64,000 nt of DNA. Origin: Celoporthe dispersa (taxonomy: Eukaryota > Ascomycota > Sordariomycetes > Diaporthales > Cryphonectriaceae). A model generated the notes under the pieces. That model saw only the letters and a program-made list of their open reading frames with translations, was not told the DNA's origin and ran no database searches. The position numbers and the translations under genes are program-made. This document shows positions 9,695-20,845 of the stretch, piece after piece; the first letter of the stretch is position 1, and each line of letters starts with the position of its first letter. The DNA is taken from the NCBI GenBank assembly GCA_016584495.1, contig WAID01000003.1, positions 2,542,001 through 2,606,000 of the forward strand. Reading direction: 5' to 3'.

Positions 9695-11667
9695 ATCGGC
9701 CGAGGGGGGTGCTCTGTGCTACTCTGCCCACCCCACCTCGAGACGAGGAACGTTCTCTTCGGTCACTTCTTCTACCTCTTATCACACCACTGTCAGACCC
9801 GAGATCTTCGATGCGGACATCAGACCAGTCCATTTCCTTTGTCGAAACGAGAGCAGCGATCCATGGCGCACACGCCTGGGTACTGTTATCAGCGCATCAG
9901 CAATGGTAACAGCATCCTCAGGCACACAGGATTAGTCTCAGGACAACCTGGATGGTTACGTCCACGGTTCTGAGAATATTGCAGGCGCCGCGCGCTTGCC
10001 TCTGCTTTGGCTCCGGCAATCAAGACAACGATATGGTACTACCGACACAAGCACACGAACAGGAGGGGCAAAAAAAAAAAAAGAGAGCATTTTGCACTAG
10101 CGGAGTTGGGAGAGCGCAAGAGTTTGGTGGCATAAAATTTTCTTTTTTTTCCTTCTTCTCTCTTCTTCTCATCCTCCTTTGTCCACCTCCGGACATGCTC
10201 ATGTGGAGACTGGTGGCCGACAATGTCGCATCGACTGCGACTTTACGACCCACAGCGACGACGTGACCATGCCTGTTGGTCGGATCAACTTCCCTTATAA
10301 CTTATCATCTTCACGATCTACGAATTCACCGACTTATTTCTTCGGATGACGGCGCGCACGAGTTTGGAGGACATGCTTCACACTTTTTACCTACCGACAT
10401 AGCATTATTGCCTAGTAGCTCCGGCCCGTCCCCCGCCTCTCCCGCTGAGGATGGGAGCGGCCCGGGGTGAACCACCTTGGTTGATACCCTTTCGTCCAAT
10501 TCTATCTTTGTTTTTTCTTTTTCCCCATCTCACTGCAGGACCATTCAGGGGCAGGGGGGCGGCAGTGACCGAGGCAGTGCTTGCGTCTCCTGGCGCAGGA
10601 GGAGGTGAGGCCTGGTTTGGGGTGTTTGACGTATTTAATGTCGGTTTCTTTTTTCCTTGTCTAGGATAAGTTCATCCAAGCTAGACGCGACACTTAATGC
10701 TTGGAGATGGCGAACAGGGGCAGGGGGGAGGTTGGTGTCATTTCAAGGGGGAGGTTGCGCGCATGTACAAGAGAAAACCCACAATCCATGAGTGTATTCT
10801 GCTCAATCCGCATGGTTCCTCACGAGTGTCAATGTGTATGAAACCAATCATCCTCGGCACCGCCGCGCACAGAAAAAACCCACAGTTCTCAGTGTTCGTT
10901 TTTTTCTGTTCAAACAGCGTGGACCAACTTGACCACCTAGGAGAATGCTGACAGAGTTGACGGCATTGGCCGTCTTGATCTCGCGAGGCTTCGGCAGTCA
11001 TCTCACTCCCCTTCCCATCCCCAACCCCTTCTCCCTCCCACCCGTTCCTAGCCCTTCACTTCTGAGGTAAGATCTCGTCCGGCTGACAATAAGCTAGAGT
11101 CAAATCTACGGGGCCAGGCCTGGTGGCCAGGGCTTATGCGGTCAGGATACTAGGCCTCACAGCCCCGAAGGCGTGCGGCTGCCAGCTTGGAGTTTTGGTG
11201 GGTGCATGTATGTGTGTATGCATGTTTGTGTGTATGTGTTGTATGTACCGGAGGGGCTGGTAAGGAGAATGTCGAAGAGATGTGGGTCTAGGTTCTGTTG
11301 GTGCCTTACTCCTGGAGGGAGGGTGGCGGGCGAGCGCTTGACTTGTACGGTTCTTATCTTTGTTCTGCGCCTCTCTTTGCCTTCTTCTTTTGGGAAATAT
11401 ATGCCTCTGAGGGCGGAGCAGAGGAAGAACAAAACTTAAGAAGATTAGTAAGAGAGACGGTCTTTGAACAACAAAAAGCGTCTCTTGATATTCCAATTTG
11501 GGTTTACGAGTATGCTTTGGCGATACTCCTCGAGTAGCATCAGGTGACACATTCTTCAACACTAACAGCTTCAGAAATCTCCTCACTCGCGACCTGTCCG
11601 TGCTCTGCTCTTCCGCCTCACACCACCAACCGTACACCCTTCCCTGGGCTTTGAAATCCCGGCCCCA
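9695..11667. other. Intergenic (2 kb)
   Basis: This stretch lies between two convergent genes (GPI protein + and amidohydrolase -). It contains A and T homopolymers (for example 10070-10082 and 10139-10150), a TG-rich microsatellite near 11205-11250 and no convincing coding frame. Confidence 0.45.
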
Positions 11668-12912
11668 TCAGGCCTCCAGCTCCCTTCCCTCGAAAGCATG
11701 CTTGTTCAACAACCTCACCGCGTTACCCCTCAGCCGCTCCGCGCTCAGCCTGGGGCCCCTCACGTCGTTCTGCACGAACCGCGTGTGTTCCAGCACGATG
11801 TGGTCGATGGCCACCTGCGGGGCGTATGGGTAGTCGCTGCCGAAGAGCACCCTCTCCTCGCCGCCCTTGCCGACAAAGTCCAGCAGGCCGTTGAGCTGCG
11901 CGGGGGTCGTGGACAGCGCGATGTCGTAGTAGAAGCGGCCGACGTCCGTGCGGGCCTGCAGGACACCGACGGGGAAGCGGGCGGCCAGGTTGGGCATCAT
12001 GAGCGAGCCGAAGGCGCGGGTGCCGACGAAGGGGAGCGCGCCGCCCGCGTGCGAGAGGATGAAGTCGACGTCCGGGCAGGCGCGCACCGTGCCTGTGATG
12101 ACGAGGTCCACCGCCGCGCGCGTCGTCGCGAGTGGGTAGTCTAGGATGGGCTGGGGCAGGCCGTTCTCCCCGCCGACAAACTTGGGCTGGACGTCGAGCA
12201 TGGTCGGGTGGATGAACACGAGGGCCTTGTACTTCTGCAGCCGCGCGAAGAAGGGCTTGAAGTCCGGGTGGCCCAGGAGCTTGCCGCCGTACGAGGTGAA
12301 GAGGGTGATGCCGCTGCAGAGCTTCTGCTCCGTGAAGAGGTAGTCAAGCTCGTCCAGGGCGCCCTCGAGGTCGGAGAGGGACGGGACCACGCCGAAGAAG
12401 CCGAACTGCTGGCTGTACTTGTCGGACGTGGCGAGGCCGCCAAGGTAGTCGTTGAAGATGCGGGCGAGTTTCCGGGCTTCCGGGCCGTGGCCGAGGATCG
12501 CGGCGCCGGGAGTCGAGACGGAGAGGATACCTTGAATATCTCGTCAGAGGTGTGGTGGTGACAACATGTGACGATGGCGAGAGAGAGAGAGGAGAGAGAG
12601 GCGGCAGTTTCATACCCAGTGTGGTCCCGATCCCTTGCATTGACTCTAGACAGGACTCGGGCGTCCATTCCGGTGTTGGGAATCCTGATGGGTTGCCCTG
12701 GAAGATTGGGTCAGCGTCTGTCTGTCTGCAGTGTCGGATTTTATGAGACTGACGCCGGCCTTGTTGAGCTCTGCGAGGTATTGTGGAGGCAGACAGTGTA
12801 TATGCGTGTCAATCCTCCCAGCTCCAGCTTGTATCCTCGACGCCCTCTTCGCTGCAAGCCGAACCACCGGCCTCATCACCGCCTGGATGATCCTCGTGAG
12901 ATACTGCCCCAT
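11668..12912 (-). CDS. Amidohydrolase-2 family metal-dependent hydrolase or decarboxylase
   Basis: Three exons: 12912-12754, 12697-12616 and 12530-11668; introns 12753-12698 (56 nt) and 12615-12531 (85 nt); 367 aa. All metal and catalytic ligands of the ACMSD/gamma-resorcylate decarboxylase-like TIM barrel are present: THIH at 36-39, His187 in VFIHPTM, His240 in ILSHAGG and Asp312 in LFGSDYPY. The block GNPSGFPTPEW after intron 1 is typical of the fungal members related to 6-methylsalicylate decarboxylase. Substrate cannot be read from sequence. About 30 basic residues precede the barrel (MGQYLTRIIQAVMRPVVRLA) and could be a targeting sequence; a second Met at residue 13 would shorten it. No polyketide synthase lies in the window, so a role in a cluster is not supported. 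No frameshift. Confidence 0.88.
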
Positions 12913-13827
12913 TTTTGAGGAGGAAGTGGTGTCGAGGCCACCTCGCTCGATCGGTTCCTTGGGCCGATGTCAAAAAGTCCACGTCCTAGCACACTGAACA
13001 GTCTGCGCCAGGCAGCGGTACTTGGTACTTGAAGGGAGGGTCCCAGGTCGAGGTGTTTACCTGCAGAACAGAACCAGCGAGATCTTGTAAGATGATCAAG
13101 TCTTGGTCATACAAGCAGCGAAGTCGCACATACAGGGCCGGTCATGCTATTTAAGGCTCAGGGTCCACGGCGGGAAGACGGATTCACGGGCGCAGGCGGT
13201 AGTTTTGAATTCGCCGACGCCTCGGATGTCGGTCGCAGGTGAAGCCCACACCCACAAGGGTAGGTGAGAGGAGTCTGCATTTGGTTGTGCGAGGTATCCA
13301 AGAGGGATAGAAATGCTAGAGTCTTCGGTGCCCGAGCCTCGGGACTCTGCAGGTGTGCCCGGAACCACAAAGCGGCACGCGAGGGGGGAAGGCGACCCGC
13401 GAAGATCTCGTAAGCTGAGACTCTTGAGGCTCTCAGGGGGTTCCTGAAGCTGTCAAGGTTGCCGGAATGTTTGCCTGGACTCTTTCTGTATCTGTAAAGT
13501 TAAAATCCAGAGATGCGAATGAGCAGAGTGCCGGTGTCGCGCTGCCTCGACCGCGAGATGGGAGGCCCACTTTTCCGCAGGTTGTCTTTCAGCCTCGCTT
13601 TGAATTCACCACTTTTCGGGGCCTTCCGTATTAAGAGAGCTGACGCAGATCTGGCCTCTGTTCGTCGAGGGGGTGCGCGCTTTCAGAGCGTCATGGACAG
13701 GCAGCTCAACACATCAAAGCTCCACAGAGCTCTGGAGAAATGATGGCTTGCTCTGTCAGAAAGTACCTCCAGCACTCTCCACCACAGAGCGAAAGTGGTC
13801 AGGAGAGGAAGCAAGAACGGCGCAGCT
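12913..13827. other. Intergenic: amidohydrolase promoter
   Basis: This is 915 bp upstream of the amidohydrolase and downstream of the two-TM protein gene (both reading left). Short frames only; nothing recognisable. Confidence 0.5.
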
Positions 13828-14256
13828 TCAAGAGGTACCCAGACTGGCATCATCCTTGGTCCAACAGGTGCAGGTCATGCTGTGTCGATAGCCCGGAATG
13901 GCAACCAGGAAGCTCACAGCTGCAATAACATAGGACCCGATGGCGAAACCACCAGACACATCGCTGTGGACGAATGACCACCACAGAGACAGGGCCAAAC
14001 TCGCAGCAAGGCCAAGGAGGCCTGTTGCTATGAGGACATGGCAGAAGGGCAGCTTGACGAACCAGACATGACTGCGTCTTGCCTTGACTGTCTGTTTGAG
14101 AGGGGATGCTTCTGGTTTGGCCTGGTCTTGCTCTTCTTCTCCTCCCTCTTCCAGAGAGCCAACTCTTGGGCGCAAGCTCTCGACATCACCATCATCTAGG
14201 TCTACTGCAGTCGAACCTCCACCCTCCTGCCTGCGCAGCTGTTTTGACCTGGCCAT
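13828..14256 (-). CDS. Hypothetical two-transmembrane protein
   Basis: A single-exon frame of 142 aa. The first 65 residues are charged and probably cytosolic (MARSKQLRRQEGGGSTAVDL, then an acidic EEGGEEEQDQ stretch). Two hydrophobic helices follow at about 73-95 (VLIATGLLGLAASLALSLWW) and 104-124 (GFAIGSYVIAAVSFLVAIPG), and the tail contains MTCTCWTKDD. The alternation of charged and hydrophobic blocks, with both helices in one frame, argues for a real gene. I do not recognise the family. Fungal small transmembrane proteins of this shape are common and mostly uncharacterised. No signal peptide. Confidence 0.6.
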   Translation of the reverse strand: MARSKQLRRQEGGGSTAVDLDDGDVESLRPRVGSLEEGGEEEQDQAKPEASPLKQTVKARRSHVWFVKLPFCHVLIATGLLGLAASLALSLWWSFVHSDVSGGFAIGSYVIAAVSFLVAIPGYRHSMTCTCWTKDDASLGTS

Positions 14257-14992
14257 TTGGTCATCAGATAGAAGAGATACAAGAATGGATCAAATGTGAT
14301 GAGTCAACATGGGACAAGGTGTGAAAAGAAAAGAAAAAATAACCCAAGAGTGACCAAGAACACCGGATCACAGACAGTGTCTTTGGTGGTGGCAGCAAAG
14401 ATGGCAGGCTAAAGATAGAAGCGAAAACGTGGAGGACGACAGCTTAGCAATAGGCCAGCTCTCAGGCCTGAATCTGGAGCCTTGGGAAGGCCCGGCTCCA
14501 CCCTACCGCACCTAGCGGGCTGTGTGTCACTTTGGCTTATCGGCATGATAAGGACAACTTCCCTGCTGAAGGACCCTAAAAAAAAAAAAAACTCCAAATC
14601 CTTGGAGGTGAGGGGCTTAGCCTGGGACTTGTCCTTTTTCCTAAACCTTTTTTTTCCTCTTTTTTTTTTCTTTTTTTTTTTTTTTTTACTGCGGTAGGTG
14701 CCCAATGCTGCTGACGGACTGACCGCCCCCCAGTATCTACTAATAAAAATTTCCCCTATCTGCCCTCCTTGATTTTTCTTTTCCTTCGCTCGTCATCCGC
14801 CACCACCAAAAAAGCCCTCCAACCCTTTTCCCAGGCCATCTTTGCGGCCAACCTCTCCACTCCTTTTCCCTTTTTTTTCCTCCGTCTCTCTTGTTTCTTG
14901 TTTATCATCTCCTGTTCATCTTTTTTTTTCTTTTTGGGCATTGTGGAGTGTTTTCTGTAGAACTTCCGAGCAAAGACCTTCTACAGCAGACG
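14257..14992. other. Divergent intergenic region upstream of the ABC-F gene
   Basis: This is 736 bp between two genes reading apart. It holds A- and T-homopolymers (14578-14591 A, 14648-14690 T-rich) and a long CT/T-rich leader up to the ABC-F start. The sequence ccttctacag at 14977-14986 could be the 3' splice site of an intron in the 5' UTR. Confidence 0.5.
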
Positions 14993-17900
14993 ATGCCACA
15001 CCCCGTCTCCCCTTCGGCGATGAACCCCCCACGATAGTCGCCAAAGGTGATGCCCCGCCACCATCGCAGGCGGACGTCTCAGCCTTCCTCGATGCAACTT
15101 TCAATGCAAAGACCTCCAACGCCTCCATAGAAGCCGCCTATGGCCTCTGCGAACTCCTCCAGAACTCTCCCTCCGTCGGCTTCCGCGGCTTGGAACAATA
15201 CGGCATTGTCGCCGAGATCAAGAAGGCTGCCGCGGATAAGAAGTCGGGCTTGAGGAGAGAGAGCGCGCAGAACCTGCTCGGCGCCCTCTTCGAGCGCTTC
15301 CCTGCCAGGCAGCCCGTGTCCGAAGTCGTCTTCCTCGTCAGAGACGGCGGCCTGGTCGGCACTGCCTTTGACGCGCTGGCAGATAAGGGCGCCGTTGTCC
15401 GCGACGCCGCGCAGTACGGCCTCGATGCGCTCTTCAACCACCTCAGCCCCGAGGCCCTCGTGGTCGGGCTGCTCCCTGCGCTGCAGGCATACCTGTCCAA
15501 GAAGACCGGGAAGTGGCAGGGCACCGTCGGTGCGCTCACGATGATGCAGAAGATGGCCGACAAGGCCAGGCTGGAGATCGGCACGAGCAAGGAAGAGGCA
15601 TACGACAAGGAGGTCCTGCGCGAGATCATGGGCGCCAAGCTCGCCGCCCTGATCCCCCCTCGTGGAGGACGGCATGCACGACCTCAAGTCCGAGGTCGAG
15701 AAGCAGGCCATCAAGGCCATGGACTCGCTCACCGCCCTGCTGCAGAACGACGATGTCGCCCCGAGGATACCCCTGCTCCTCGAGGCCATGCAGAAGCCCT
15801 CGGCCCAGTCCGTGCAGAAGGCCATCCACGCCCTCTCCCAGACCACCTTTGTCGCCGTCGTCACCTCTCCCGTCCTCGCCCTCCTGACCCCGTTCCTCGA
15901 GCGATCTCTCAACAACCCCGGCACCCCGCAGGAGGTCCTGCGACAGACCGTCGTCATCACCGAGAACCTGACCAAGCTCGTCCATGACCCCATCGAGGCC
16001 CGCACCTTCCTCCCCAAGCTGCAGCCCGGCGTAAAGGGCGTCGTCGAGAGGGCATCCCTCCCCGAGGTCCGCGAGCTGGCCACGCGGGCGCTGGGCGTCA
16101 TGGACAAGGCCATGGCTACGGACAAGGAAGTGGTCGAGCGCATCAGCTCCGAGGACGTCGCCAGGGTCGTGGACGCCGAGATCAAGAACAGCGGCGGCCT
16201 CGCAGGCGACCTGGACTCGTACAAGCTGCTCCGCCCGTACATGTGCGAGATGGTCGCCGAGGATGTCAACCACCGCTTTGTCGACCGCATCGCTGCCAGG
16301 ATCGCGCCGTACCTCCAGGGCCTCATGCAGAAGCCCGAGGCCAACGAGGCCGTCGCCGGTGCCGTCCAGAAGCACTACGTGGACGAGGACCACCGCAAGT
16401 ATGGCGAGCCCGAGAAGGACGACGACGGCGAGGTCGAGATCGTCAACGCCAACTTCTCTCTGGCCTACGGCGGCATGCTCCTGCTGTCGCACACCAACCT
16501 GCGCCTCCTGAAGGGCCACCGGTACGGCCTCTGTGGCCGCAACGGCGCTGGCAAGTCGACCCTGATGAAGAGCATCGCTGGCGGCAAGCTGGAGGGCTTC
16601 CCCTCGCAGGACGTCCTCCGCACCTGCTACGTCGAGCACAACCAGGGCGAGGATGCCGACATCAGCATCCTGGAGTTCGTGGCCAAGGACCCCGAGATTG
16701 CCAAGAATGGCATCGAGCGCATCTCTGAGGTCCTGTCAGAGTTCGGCTTCACCGCTGGCCCTGAGGGCAGACAGGCCGAGCGGGTCGGCTCCCTGTCTGG
16801 TGGCTGGAAGATGAAGCTCGCCCTCGCCCGCGCCATGCTGCAGAAGGCCGATGTGCTCCTCCTGGACGAGCCGACCAACCACCTGGACGTCGTAAACATC
16901 GCCTGGCTGGAGAACTACCTGAAGACGCACCCGGACATCACCAGCCTGATCGTTTCTCACGACTCCGGCTTCCTGGACAACGTCACCACGGATATCTACC
17001 ACTACGAGCCCGGCAAGAAGCTCGGCCACTTCAAGGGCAACCTGAACGCCTTTGTCAACGTCCGCCCCGAGGCCAAGAGCTACTACACGCTCTCTGCCAG
17101 CAACGTCCAGTTCAAGTTCCCGCCCCCCGGGATCCTGTCCGGCGTCAAGTCGAACACACAGGCCGTCATCCGCATGTCCAACGTCAGCTTCTCGTACCCG
17201 GGGGCACCCAAGCCCTCGCTGTCCGACGTGTCCTGCAAGCTGACCATGTCGTCCCGCGTGGCCATCATCGGCCCCAACGGTGCCGGCAAGTCGACCCTCA
17301 TCAAGCTGCTCACCGGCGAGACCATCCCGAGCACCGGAAAGGTCGAGAAGCACCCCAACCTCCGCATCGGGTATATCAAGCAGCACGCCCTGGAGCACGT
17401 GGAGATGCACCTGGAGAAGACGCCCAACCAGTACCTGCAGTGGCGCTACCAGAACGGAGACGACCGCGAGGTCCACCTGAAGCAGACCCGCGTCATGTCG
17501 GAGCAGGACCGCGCGCAGATGGAGAAGACCATCGACATCAACGACGGCAAGGGCGCGCGGCAGATCGAAACCCTGGTCGGTCGGCAGAAGTACAAGAAGT
17601 CCTTCCAATACGAAATGTAGGTTATCCGTCCTCTCTCTCTTGTCGCTCACTACACAGCGCATCACACCATCAATGCCGATCCCAGTTTATCTTTGCTAAC
17701 CACAACCCACACCTCTGCAGCCAGTGGAAGGGTTGGCTCCCTAAGCACAACAGCATGATGTCCCGCGAGACCCTTATCGAGCTGGGCTTCGACAAGCTCG
17801 TCCAGGAGTTTGACGACCACGAGTCCTCCCGCGAGGGTCTCGGATACCGCGACCTGCAGCCTGCGGTCATCTCGGAGCACTTCAAGGACCTCGGCCTGGA

Positions 17901-18552
17901 CCCGGACATCGCCAACCACAACGAGATCGGGTCGCTGTCCGGCGGACAAAAGGTCAAGGTCGTCCTCGCCGGCGCCATGTGGAACAACCCCCATCTCCTG
18001 GTGCTCGACGAGCCGACCAACTTCTTGGACCGCGACTCCCTCGGCGGTCTCGCTGTGGCCATTCGCGACTTTAAGGGCGGCGTGGTCATGATCTCCCACA
18101 ACGAGGAGTTCGTGGGTGCTCTGGCCTCGGAGCAGTGGCTCGTCCGCGACGGGCGCGTGGCCCAAAAGTCGTCCTCGGCCATCGCCCTCGACCGCTTCGA
18201 GGACTCGCGGCCCGGGTCCGCCATCCCGTCGGGCGTCAACACACCGGCTGGCCTCGCCTCGACTGTGGCGTCCACCGTGGCCTCCGCCGTGTCCAGCGCC
18301 GTCAACTCCGGCGTGGAGGACAACGCCGACGACGTGCCGCTCAAGTTCCGCGCCAAGAAGAAGAGAAAGAAGACCAAGAAGGAGCTCAAGGAGCAGGAGG
18401 TGCGCAGGCGCCTCCGGCACATCGAGTGGCTCAACAGCGCCAAGGGCACGCCTCACCCGCCCGACACGGACGAGGGAGGACGAGGGCAGGGGCCGGAAGG
18501 AGAAGTACCCCTGCTGCAACGCCAATGCTTGATGCCCGGACATGTGGTATGA
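14993..18552 (+). CDS. EF3-type ABC-F ATPase (Elf1/New1-like), two internal frameshifts
   Basis: Exons 14993-17616 and 17721-18552, about 1150 aa. HEAT repeats (to ~400) are followed by two ABC domains. Domain 1 has GRNGAGKST, SLSGGWKMKLALA and LLLDEPTNHLD. Domain 2 has GPNGAGKST, SLSGGQKVKVVLAGAM and LVLDEPTNFLD, with the chromodomain-like insertion (FQYE..QWKGWLP) interrupted by the intron. The tail is basic (KKKRKKTKKELKEQEVRRR). The family acts on ribosomes as translation factor EF3/New1, or in mRNA export as S. pombe Elf1; the sequence from AKGDAPPP on looks Elf1-like. No in-frame ATG exists upstream unless one C is added to the run 15025-15030, which joins MPHPVSPSAMNPP to TIVAKGDAPPP. 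A second break, a surplus C at 15654-15659, restores the frame before VEDGMHDLK. A spliced upstream exon is the alternative start. Near 18472-18478 a surplus G would give the shorter tail DTDEEDEGRGRKEK ending at 18532. Confidence 0.92.
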
Positions 18553-19693
18553 TATTCTTTATTGCTTTTTTTTTCCCCCCCGCCTTGGACGGCATAAGGG
18601 AACGGAGATGAGAAAACGGCAACGATTACAACTGCTGCTGCTGCTGCTGCTACTACTACTATAGAGAGTGTGTGCCAGATGATAGATATATGGTGGTTGA
18701 TTCTTTCATGCAGAACCGTGGAAAACAGAAAGCAAAAAAAAGGCATTGGGTCTTGATTTCTAGTATAGACACACACACACACATGGGAGGCTGGAGTTTG
18801 ATTTAGACTGGATCGGGTGGCTCAGTTCTGAGTTTAGATTGGACATGAATGCACCATTTCATTGGTCTTTTTTTCCCTCATCTTGACAAGCTTTGTGTTT
18901 GGTGCAATGTGTCTCAATTCTACCTGTCATCTGGTGTGCTCTAGAGAATACTTCATGCCAACAGTCTTCATTATTTAAATGATCTGTCTGTCACTGAGAT
19001 TCTCGTCTTTATGAGGCTGCTTGCGACCCTCACCCCCACAACAGTTCTTTACAGCAGTGAAAGTTACTGCATCGCCTCCTGAAGCGAGGTTTGGAAGCTG
19101 TTGTCGTGGACAAGGGGGTCCACTGACTCGACGAGTTCCCCCCCCCCCTGGCTGTAACCAGAATATTATAGCGCAGTCTTCCCAAAAGAGAAGTTGGGAG
19201 CCCTGTCTGCGCAAGCTGAGTGGTTGACCAGCTGGGCGCCTGTCTTGCAGGCATTGCATGATAACAAGATGCTCCTCCTACCGAGAGAAACAGTTTCAGG
19301 GCATGAATATGAATACGGAAACTTAAAGAGTAGGGACAGAACATCAGTTCAACACACAGTTCAGCGCGATCTGCCTGGGAGCTGATGGCTCAAGAACCGA
19401 AGCATGAGTCTTGATATGACAACCTGAAGATGTTTTCCAGTACACTACCTTGACTAACGCCTGTGCTATGCCGCAATGCCTCTGTTGCAAAGCAATTTAA
19501 TCTGTTTTTACCCATCACCTACGCCTATGCTGCTGAGCGTCCACGTCGCTATCTCGTTGTTTTCGCTAGTCCAAAACTCTCGGCGATATGTAGAGGAAGT
19601 CCTCCTCGTGGGCTCCCAGTTCTTCTTCTTCTTCTTCTTCCTCCTCCTCCTCGGCCCTCAACAAATCCTTGCGACCCCTACAAAAGACATCCC
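18553..19693. other. Intergenic between convergent genes
   Basis: Contains the ABC-F 3' flank with T runs, a (CTG/CTA)n tract at about 18631-18661, an (AC)n tract at 18770-18783 and a C run at 19138-19149. No gene recognised. Confidence 0.5.
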
Positions 19694-20021
19694 TCACGCA
19701 ATACCGCTCTTGTCCTCCGCGCGGTTCTCCACCGCCCAGCCCACCAGCGCATCCCAGTCGCGGCACTGATGCGTCGAGTTAGCTCCCGAGAAGCCCGTCC
19801 TGCGCCCGTCGCCGGCGTGGGCCTCGGCATAGTCGAGCGTCGTGTCGCCGGCGCACATGATGGACTGCCGGAGGTAGTCGATGCAGTGGTACTCGTGGCC
19901 CGCGCCGGCGAAGCGGGACTTGGAGTGGGACTCGTATTTCTTTATCACGTCGCGGAGGACGCCCTGCGGGAACAGAGTCAGTGGCGTGCCAGGTGGGGTT
20001 ACAAACAGGGGAGCATAGGTG

Positions 20022-20064
<43 letters not shown>

Positions 20065-20473
20065 AGAGAGGGAGGAGAGGCTGGCAGAGGCGGGTGGGCA
20101 TCTCACGCACCAGACAGTGCAGCTGGTGGAGTGCCGACACAGAGTATATCTCTGCGTCCTCTGGATCACCCTCGATGGCCTTGCTCGCCGGCATATCGTA
20201 CTGCCTTGGGTGCGGCACACGCACAAAGCCGGAGCCGACTACAACCATCCATCCACGATTAGCCAAACATACAAGACAAGAAAAAACAAAAATGAAAAAA
20301 GGAAGAAAAAAAAAAGGAAGATGGAAGGAGGGGAGGGTAGTGCTAGCTCACCTGGCATGAGATCGTTCCACAGCTTATCGCCATCAATGCTCGTATCTTC
20401 ATACGCCGTGGGGAAGTCAAATTTGACCTCCCTCATCGGAACTGCCCCAGCACACACAGACGTCAGCCTCTTG

Positions 20474-20514
<41 letters not shown>

Positions 20515-20845
20515 CTTGTTCTTTTGCAGAACATCCTCCTCCGTCACGGGTGGCACACATACTCTCCGCGACAAAAGCCTGCGCGGGCAACAGCCCATTG
20601 TCCAGTCGACCACCTGCCGATGCCATCCCTACCCCGCCGCCCATGTGCATCTGCGGGTGCTTCCGCCCGACACAGAACCCCAGGACGAGGGCGAGGAGGG
20701 CCAGGAGGACCAGGTACAATAGGTTTCTCACGCCCTCGTACAGGGACCCGCATCTCCTCCTCCTCCTGTCGCCGCCGTCCTGCGCGTCCAGCGCGGTGTC
20801 GTCCTCTGCTGCGAACAGTGGCACTCGGGTGTAGTCGTTTCCCAT
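19694..20845 (-). CDS. UstYa-like (DUF3328) membrane oxidase-type protein
   Basis: Four exons: 20845-20563, 20441-20352, 20238-20111 and 19963-19694; introns 20562-20442, 20351-20239 and 20110-19964; 256 aa. A cytosolic acidic/basic start (MGNDYTRVPLFAAEDD) is followed by one membrane helix at about 41-60. The lumenal part has both signature motifs: HQLHC at 162-166 and YHCIDYLRQSIMC at 192-204, plus IPMREVKFDFPTAY and LWNDLMPVGSGFV upstream. UstYa-type proteins carry out oxidative steps such as cyclisation, mostly in fungal RiPP (ustiloxin, phomopsin) and cyclochlorotine biosynthesis. The substrate is unknown here. A proline-rich repeat ORF lies 1.1 kb upstream on the same strand, but no peptidase, kexin or second UstY gene is nearby. 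All splice phases agree and no frameshift is present. Confidence 0.92.
20027..20061. repeat. (AG)n microsatellite inside intron 3 of the UstYa-like gene
   Basis: A pure AG dinucleotide run of about 34 bp on the + strand, so (CT)n in the transcript. It lies wholly within the intron 20110-19964. Confidence 0.95.
20477..20511. repeat. (TC)n microsatellite inside intron 1 of the UstYa-like gene
   Basis: A pure TC run of about 34 bp on the + strand, so (GA)n in the transcript, within the intron 20562-20442. It is complementary to the tract in intron 3. Confidence 0.95.

Noticed and set aside
10020..10266. Frames around the A/T homopolymers
   Set aside because: Lys or Phe runs come from poly-A/poly-T tracts; no coding signal.
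11698..12144. 148-codon frame on the + strand opposite the amidohydrolase
   Set aside because: Shadow of the GC-rich antisense gene.
15079..16344. Long frame (421 codons) on the - strand opposite the ABC-F gene
   Set aside because: It is the mirror of a GC-rich coding region: Ser/Arg-rich, with no family motifs, while the + strand carries clear HEAT/ABC sequence. The long antisense frames at 15626-16639, 16736-17665 and 17662-18543 are rejected for the same reason.
19463..20065. 200-codon frame on the + strand ending in an (RE)n stretch
   Set aside because: It overlaps the UstYa-like exon 4 and intron 3 in antisense; the RE run is only the (AG)n microsatellite.
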